Shown here piece by piece: positions 11,536 to 14,882 of a stretch of 14,882 nucleotides of DNA (positions within the stretch are counted from its first letter, which is position 1; each line of letters starts with the position of its first letter). This stretch comes from JAYTJL01 sp964400155 (GTDB taxonomy: Bacteria > Patescibacteriota > Saccharimonadia > Saccharimonadales > UBA10212). Position numbers and translations under genes: made by a program. The stretch is taken from NCBI GenBank assembly GCA_964400155.1, contig CAYNSQ010000016.1, positions 1 to 14,882 on the forward strand, in the 5' to 3' direction. Below the pieces are notes generated by a model, which saw only the letters and a program-made list of their open reading frames with translations, was not told the origin of the DNA and did no database searches.

Positions 11536-11542
11536 TGGGGTT

Positions 11543-11965
11543 ATGGAAAAGATGCATAAGCGGCCAGTGGACAGGCAGAAGATGTTTCGTGAGATGGTGC
11601 TTGGGACTCTGTTGTATAGCGTGGTGTTGGGATTCTTCAACGACTACACTGACATACTTTATACAGGGACTTATTCCACGACTTTTGCAGCCGCTTTTGT
11701 GCTGCAGGTACTGACATATCTGACTTTTGATCTGAAGAAGCGGATTGTTGCTTGGTTTAGACACAAACAAGGCAGTAAAGTAGGCATGGCCTTCAGTGTT
11801 TGGTTGGTGATGTTTTTATCTAAGTTTGTCTTTTTAGAAGCCATAAATATTGTCTTTAGAGGCCAGGTAGAAATAAGTGGATTTATTGGGCTGCTTGTAA
11901 TAGTCGCCTCGCTAACAATTGCCCAAAAACTGATAGAACTAGTAGACAAAAAACTCGAAAATTAG
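11543..11965 (+). CDS. Four-helix membrane protein, unknown function
   Basis: 140 residues, with likely helices at about residues 19-36 (VLGTLLYSVVLGFF), 46-63 (FAAAFVLQVLTYLTF), 79-104 (GMAFSVWLVMFLSKFVFLEAINIVF) and 112-133 (FIGLLVIVASLTIAQKLIELV). The N-terminus is basic and probably cytoplasmic, as is the KKRIVAWFRHKQGSK loop. I do not recognise a characterised family, though similar short membrane proteins are common in Saccharibacteria. ATG start without an SD, right behind TATAAT and an operator-like palindrome, so expression is probably regulated. The stop TAG is built into the following AGCTGAG repeat array. Confidence 0.8.
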   Translation: MEKMHKRPVDRQKMFREMVLGTLLYSVVLGFFNDYTDILYTGTYSTTFAAAFVLQVLTYLTFDLKKRIVAWFRHKQGSKVGMAFSVWLVMFLSKFVFLEAINIVFRGQVEISGFIGLLVIVASLTIAQKLIELVDKKLEN

Positions 11966-11998
11966 CTGAGAGCTGAGAGCTGAGAGCTGAGAGCTGAG
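11964..11998. repeat. AGCTGAG x5 perfect 7-nt array
   Basis: Five perfect consecutive AGCTGAG units, then AGCTTAA. The first unit overlaps the TAG stop codon (11963-11965) of the preceding gene. Perfect copies suggest recent slippage expansion. Confidence 0.92.
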
Positions 11999-12013
11999 AG
12001 CTTAAGAATAAAA

Positions 12014-12055
12014 CTACTAACTACCAACTACTAACTGCCAACTACCAACTACTAC
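12014..12055. repeat. CTACCAA/CTACTAA 7-nt array
   Basis: Six units: CTACTAA, CTACCAA, CTACTAA, CTGCCAA, CTACCAA, CTACTAC. The last unit overlaps the TAG stop (12054-12052) of the minus-strand gene. With the AGCTGAG array it fills the whole space between two convergent genes; no terminator is visible there. Confidence 0.9.
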
Positions 12056-12588
12056 TTATGGCCGTGCATGGTGCGCAGTAGAAATTCGGCCAGCCAGCCG
12101 ACTACAAAACCAGCAGCCACCAGCAGTAGAAATACTCCATAGTTGTAATCATAGCCGTAGTGCTTGGTTATGTAGTAGTAGGCTGTAGTTCCGGCTAGAG
12201 CAAGTAAACCGCCTCCCAAAATACCCGAAGGTCGGCCAATAGTTTTGGCTGTAGCCTCACTGACAGCGTCTACAACTGGCTGATGAATCACTTTGCTAAA
12301 ACTACGTTGCCCGGGTGTCAATTGCCGTCTGACGCGGGTTATGGCTCTTTGGTAGGCCATATCTTTGAGCTCGCCAGTTACATATTGGTGCGACGTGTCA
12401 TGGTCGGACGTTTCTTCCAGTCTTACTTCGTGCGATGCCTTGGCTTGTTCGGTTGCTTTATGCCTTATCTCACCAAGATGTTCTTGGTGGTGATGCCGTG
12501 TCTGTTCGTGACTTAATTCGGGCGTCTTTACATGATGTTCCGGTGTATGCACCTGATGTTCGGGTGAGTGATGTAATTTTTCAGCCAC
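12052..12588 (-). CDS. His-rich protein with two C-terminal membrane helices
   Basis: 178 residues from GTG 12588, with SD GGAGG (12598-12594) 5 nt upstream; the longer reading from TTG 12600 would start on the SD itself. The first ~68 residues hold 15 His and include three 7-residue repeats (HSPEHQV, HTPEHHV, KTPELSH), then helical charged sequence. Two hydrophobic helices follow near residues 123-142 (ILGGGLLALAGTTAYYY) and 152-173 (VFLLLVAAGFVVGWLAEFLL), separated by an aromatic KHYGYDYNYG turn. The N-terminus is probably cytoplasmic, since no signal peptide is seen. The His cluster could bind metal ions such as Ni, Zn or Cu, or respond to pH; this is inference. No characterised family recognised. 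Candidate promoter TTGACC/TAGACT at 12669-12642. Confidence 0.78.
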   Translation of the reverse strand: MAEKLHHSPEHQVHTPEHHVKTPELSHEQTRHHHQEHLGEIRHKATEQAKASHEVRLEETSDHDTSHQYVTGELKDMAYQRAITRVRRQLTPGQRSFSKVIHQPVVDAVSEATAKTIGRPSGILGGGLLALAGTTAYYYITKHYGYDYNYGVFLLLVAAGFVVGWLAEFLLRTMHGHK

Positions 12589-12599
12589 AATAACCTCCA

Positions 12600-12718
12600 A
12601 TTTCCATTTTCCATTTTCCGTTAGCCAAATTAATTTCCATTAGTCTATTAGCCAAAATTGTCTGGTCAAATGAGAACTGATAAATAAATGGTAAATGTGA
12701 ATTGTGAATTGGTAATTG
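12600..12718. repeat. 7-nt array between two minus-strand genes
   Basis: CATTTTC-type units at the left and AAATGGT/AAATGTG/AATTGTG/AATTGGT units at the right. It ends at hairpin AAATGAC-GAA-GTCATTT (12719-12735), which touches the TAA stop of the surface protein gene. The promoter candidate at 12669-12642 lies inside this region. Confidence 0.7.
12642..12669 (-). promoter_or_regulatory. Candidate promoter of the His-rich protein gene
   Basis: On the minus strand TTGACC (12669-12664), 16-nt spacer, TAGACT (12647-12642), about 55 nt upstream of the GTG. Confidence 0.35.
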
Positions 12719-12734
12719 AAATGACGAAGTCATT

Positions 12735-14729
12735 TTAGGCCCCTCCTGCGCTTATATAGTTTTCGCGGACAATAGCCAGTTCTTTGGCTAGCAGTCGACT
12801 ACGCGCAAATAAGTAACCGGCAAATACCGTCACCAAACCGCCTATCAATACAGAGGTTCCTGGCCCTGTACTGGGTAGGTTGGTGGCAGTTACTGACAGT
12901 TCTTTAACTATTGGACAATCAACATTCATGGTGACTTCGTTGCCATAACTATTGCTGATTTTGCAGTTGTAGTCAGGCGAAACAGTAGACGGGGAGTTGG
13001 TTGCTGGTACAAGTTGCTTAACTTTAAATTTAATAGTTTTGATCTCAGTTGAGTTGGCTTTTATCTTAGGCGAAGTCCACTCTATGTATTTGTCGCTAGT
13101 TAATGTAAGGCCTTGGGCACTCAACTGGTTTTGGTCAGCTAAATCTGCATAGGCTAGTACACTGCCTATGTAGTCGCGACCTTTGAAATTGGTGTAGTCA
13201 GTGGCCGTAACATTACTGGTTTTAAGTTTAAATTCAATTTCATCGCCACTTTTTACAGTGGTGCCATTGGCATCTTGATTATTTTGAGTGAGGTTCTTGA
13301 CTGATTTAGTGAGCAATACTCGAGCGTCTTCCGCAACCGTAACTTGGGCAGAGCAGGTGGTGCTACGATAAACTTGGCCATTTGCTTGAATAGCATCAAC
13401 CGTAACCCCAATTGTATGGTTACCAGCAGCCAGTCCTGTGAAGGTATGTTGGTGGGTGGTTGTTGGGACTGTTTCGCTAAAGTCGACACTACCATTTTGA
13501 TCAATATCATAATTAAATTTAAAACTAGTTGCGTTGATACCAGACGTAAAGGCGGTAGTCTTTAAGCTGAAGTCTTTGTTAGAACCATTTACAAACGAAA
13601 CAGTGCTGTTGCAATAACAATTAGGTTTTGGAGCAGGTGGTGGTGTTGGTGATTTCGGTCCGGGAGATGGAGCAGGCGGTGTTGGTGATTTCGGTCCGGG
13701 AGATGGAGCAGGCGGTGTTGGTGATTTGGGACCTGGTGATGGTGTGGGTGCCGGTTTATCAATTACGGTCAAGCACGGTTTTTCTGATTGTGTTGGGCTA
13801 GTCTGGTCTGAGTCAACAGTGGCATAATTACAGATTTGCGTGCCAGCTTTAGTAGTTGATTTTACTTTGGCTACTAATGTAGTGACTGTTGGAGAGGTGC
13901 CATAACCAAGGCTTCCACCGTTGGTTATTGTTAATGTCGAGCCGGACCGGCTAGTTAAATAACCCAGGCTGACAAACTCTAAATTGGGGTTAAGTGTGTC
14001 GGTCAAATTAAAACCCGTAGCATGCGAATCAGGCATAGTATTTTGGTATTCCAGGCGAAACTTAACCGTATCTCCTGGCAAGGCAGTCGAACTACTCAAC
14101 AAAGTCTTGTGAACACTTAATTTAGGTGAAGGGGGACTTGGCAAGTAAGGGCTATCAAAAGTGGCATTACCGCAAGTCTGAAGTATCCAAAAATCTTTGC
14201 CTTCTATATTTTTTCCGTGCCATGCTTTGTAGCTACTACCAGAGCTGCTGGAGTCCCAGGCTTTGAGTGGTCGCTGATAGACAATATTGCCTTCGGCGTT
14301 GACTTGTCTTTCGCCCCACTTGCTACTACTAATTCCGTAAGTGCTGAGTGGCTGTCGGCCAATACTCCACCAATTTCTGTCGGTTGATTTGATAGTATCG
14401 TTTGGTGAATCACCAGGAATTGCCGCTATGTTTTCTCTATAAATTCCAAACTTTCGATAAATAGCTCTTACGTTGCCGGTGTTATTGTCCCAGGCATTGA
14501 GCAGACTACTTTTGGTTGTCAGGCCATTTAATATGTCATTGGGAGAGGTGGCAAGGGACTTTTGGGCAGGAAAAAGTACTGCCGCTGACTGCACAGCAAA
14601 GGCAAGAGCAATAAAGCCAAAACCAACCCGCCTGATAGAAGCGTCGGCGCGCATTCTTTCGGCATAAAAACTAACTTGGTCAAATAATCCAGGGTTGAAC
14701 GGTAGGTTGGATATTAACTTTTTAAACAT
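12735..14729 (-). CDS. Cell-surface protein with DUF11-like domains, Pro-rich linker and LPSTG anchor
   Basis: 664 residues. The long basic N-terminus (MFKKLISNLPFNPGLF...ASIRRVG) is followed by one hydrophobic segment (about 36-57), a signal or anchor. Then come a region with YRKFGI and WWSIGRQPL (about 90-200), a DUF11-like beta domain at about 210-325 (KLSVHKTL, PGDTVKFRLEYQNT, ATGFNLTDTLNPNLEFVS), a Pro-rich linker of 12-residue repeats, a PKD-like part around 375-470 (NYDIDQNGSVDF, TGLAAGNHTIGVTV), and a second DUF11-like part (GDEIEFKLKTSN). It ends with LPSTG (618-622), a hydrophobic stretch and RSR, the arrangement of a sortase sorting signal, although the tail after it (about 19 residues) is longer than usual. 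It probably acts outside the cell, perhaps in attachment to a host bacterium, which is inference. The N-terminal motif is what points me to Saccharibacteria. No SD precedes the ATG. Confidence 0.88.
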   Translation of the reverse strand: MFKKLISNLPFNPGLFDQVSFYAERMRADASIRRVGFGFIALAFAVQSAAVLFPAQKSLATSPNDILNGLTTKSSLLNAWDNNTGNVRAIYRKFGIYRENIAAIPGDSPNDTIKSTDRNWWSIGRQPLSTYGISSSKWGERQVNAEGNIVYQRPLKAWDSSSSGSSYKAWHGKNIEGKDFWILQTCGNATFDSPYLPSPPSPKLSVHKTLLSSSTALPGDTVKFRLEYQNTMPDSHATGFNLTDTLNPNLEFVSLGYLTSRSGSTLTITNGGSLGYGTSPTVTTLVAKVKSTTKAGTQICNYATVDSDQTSPTQSEKPCLTVIDKPAPTPSPGPKSPTPPAPSPGPKSPTPPAPSPGPKSPTPPPAPKPNCYCNSTVSFVNGSNKDFSLKTTAFTSGINATSFKFNYDIDQNGSVDFSETVPTTTHQHTFTGLAAGNHTIGVTVDAIQANGQVYRSTTCSAQVTVAEDARVLLTKSVKNLTQNNQDANGTTVKSGDEIEFKLKTSNVTATDYTNFKGRDYIGSVLAYADLADQNQLSAQGLTLTSDKYIEWTSPKIKANSTEIKTIKFKVKQLVPATNSPSTVSPDYNCKISNSYGNEVTMNVDCPIVKELSVTATNLPSTGPGTSVLIGGLVTVFAGYLFARSRLLAKELAIVRENYISAGGA
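13642..13749. repeat. 36-bp tandem repeat coding for the Pro-rich linker
   Basis: Three 36-bp units (13642-13677, 13678-13713, 13714-13749). The first two are identical and the third diverged at its right end. They encode PAPSPGPKSPTP-type 12-residue repeats that form a rigid extended stalk between the domains of the surface protein. Unit number is likely to vary between strains. Confidence 0.9.
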
Positions 14730-14769
14730 TTTATAAAGTCTTTGAATATTTTTGTTATTCTTATTGCCT

Positions 14770-14798
14770 ATTTAAGCATAAGCACCGCTGTTTAACAA
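14770..14798 (-). promoter_or_regulatory. Candidate promoter of the surface protein gene
   Basis: On the minus strand TTGTTA (14798-14793), 17-nt spacer, TTAAAT (14775-14770), preceded by TGC, an extended -10. It would give a leader of about 33 nt that is A-rich and lacks an SD. Confidence 0.4.
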
Positions 14799-14800
14799 AC

Positions 14801-14826
14801 AAAAAACACTCCGAGTATGGAGTGTT
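14801..14826 (-). terminator. Rho-independent terminator of a minus-strand unit entering from the right
   Basis: On the minus strand AACACTCC (14826-14819), loop ATACTC, GGAGTGTT (14812-14805), then a T-run to 14801. It ends a transcript that begins beyond the window and insulates the surface protein gene from it. Confidence 0.88.
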
Positions 14827-14833
14827 AGCGATT

Positions 14834-14873
14834 GAGGAGGGAGGAGGGCCCAAAGGCCCTCAACTCCCGCCTC
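14834..14873 (-). ncRNA. Bulged hairpin at the 3' end of an incoming minus-strand unit
   Basis: On the minus strand: GAGG, C/T mismatch, GGGAG, 5' bulge TT, GAGGGCC, loop TTTG, then the complementary arm GGCCCTC-CTCCC-T-CCTC, 16 bp in total. It lies just before the terminator at 14826-14801, as the hairpin at 2638-2685 does before its own. It is GC-rich compared with the neighbouring surface protein gene and may be the tail of a second cassette of the same kind. Confidence 0.6.
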
Positions 14874-14882
14874 GGATGCGGA

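Overview
The window most likely comes from a Candidatus Saccharibacteria (TM7, CPR/Patescibacteria) metagenomic scaffold; one run of 100 Ns shows it is a draft assembly. The strongest lineage clue is the long surface protein at the right end, whose N-terminus (FKKLISNLPFNP..., then an RR-flanked membrane segment and a 'YRKFGI' motif) resembles proteins I associate with Saccharibacteria. The hydrophobic-anchor TraD/VirD4-like ATPase, the ComM homologue and the small uncharacterised membrane proteins fit this. The assignment rests on recalled family resemblance; no search was run.

Layout, left to right: the 3' part of tRNA-Pro(GGG); an ASCH-RNase HI fusion gene; the RNase P RNA gene with an AT-rich insertion; a GC-rich cassette of two unrecognised small genes with its own consensus promoter, leader hairpin, structured 3' region and terminator; on the minus strand infC-rpmI-rplT and then comM; a 1.5-kb gene-free, A-rich region with two predicted small-RNA transcription units; on the plus strand a small membrane protein (cut by the gap), a Pro-rich cytoplasmic-type protein and a 959-residue conjugation-type ATPase, then a four-helix membrane protein; and on the minus strand a His-rich two-helix membrane protein and a DUF11-type, LPSTG-bearing surface protein. 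The last bases are the 3' end of another minus-strand unit with a large hairpin and terminator.

Functionally, infC/rpmI/rplT and rnpB are core translation and RNA processing. ComM (branch-migration helicase for natural transformation) and the TraD-like ATPase suggest DNA uptake or transfer and cell-surface machinery. The LPSTG protein is probably displayed on the cell surface.

The most unusual feature is non-coding. Most gene-free spacers after position 900 hold degenerate tandem arrays of 7-nt units (for example AATGCTC, AATTCTC, AGCTGAG, TAACCTG, CTACCAA, CATTTAC), often running up to or across stop codons. One such array lies inside the RNase P RNA gene at the P12 position. Other notable points are apparent ATT, ATA and ATC start codons backed by Shine-Dalgarno (SD) sequences, three promoters whose -10 box sits 6-10 nt before an ATG (leaderless or nearly so), and a hairpin architecture shared between the GC-rich cassette and the right-hand end of the window.
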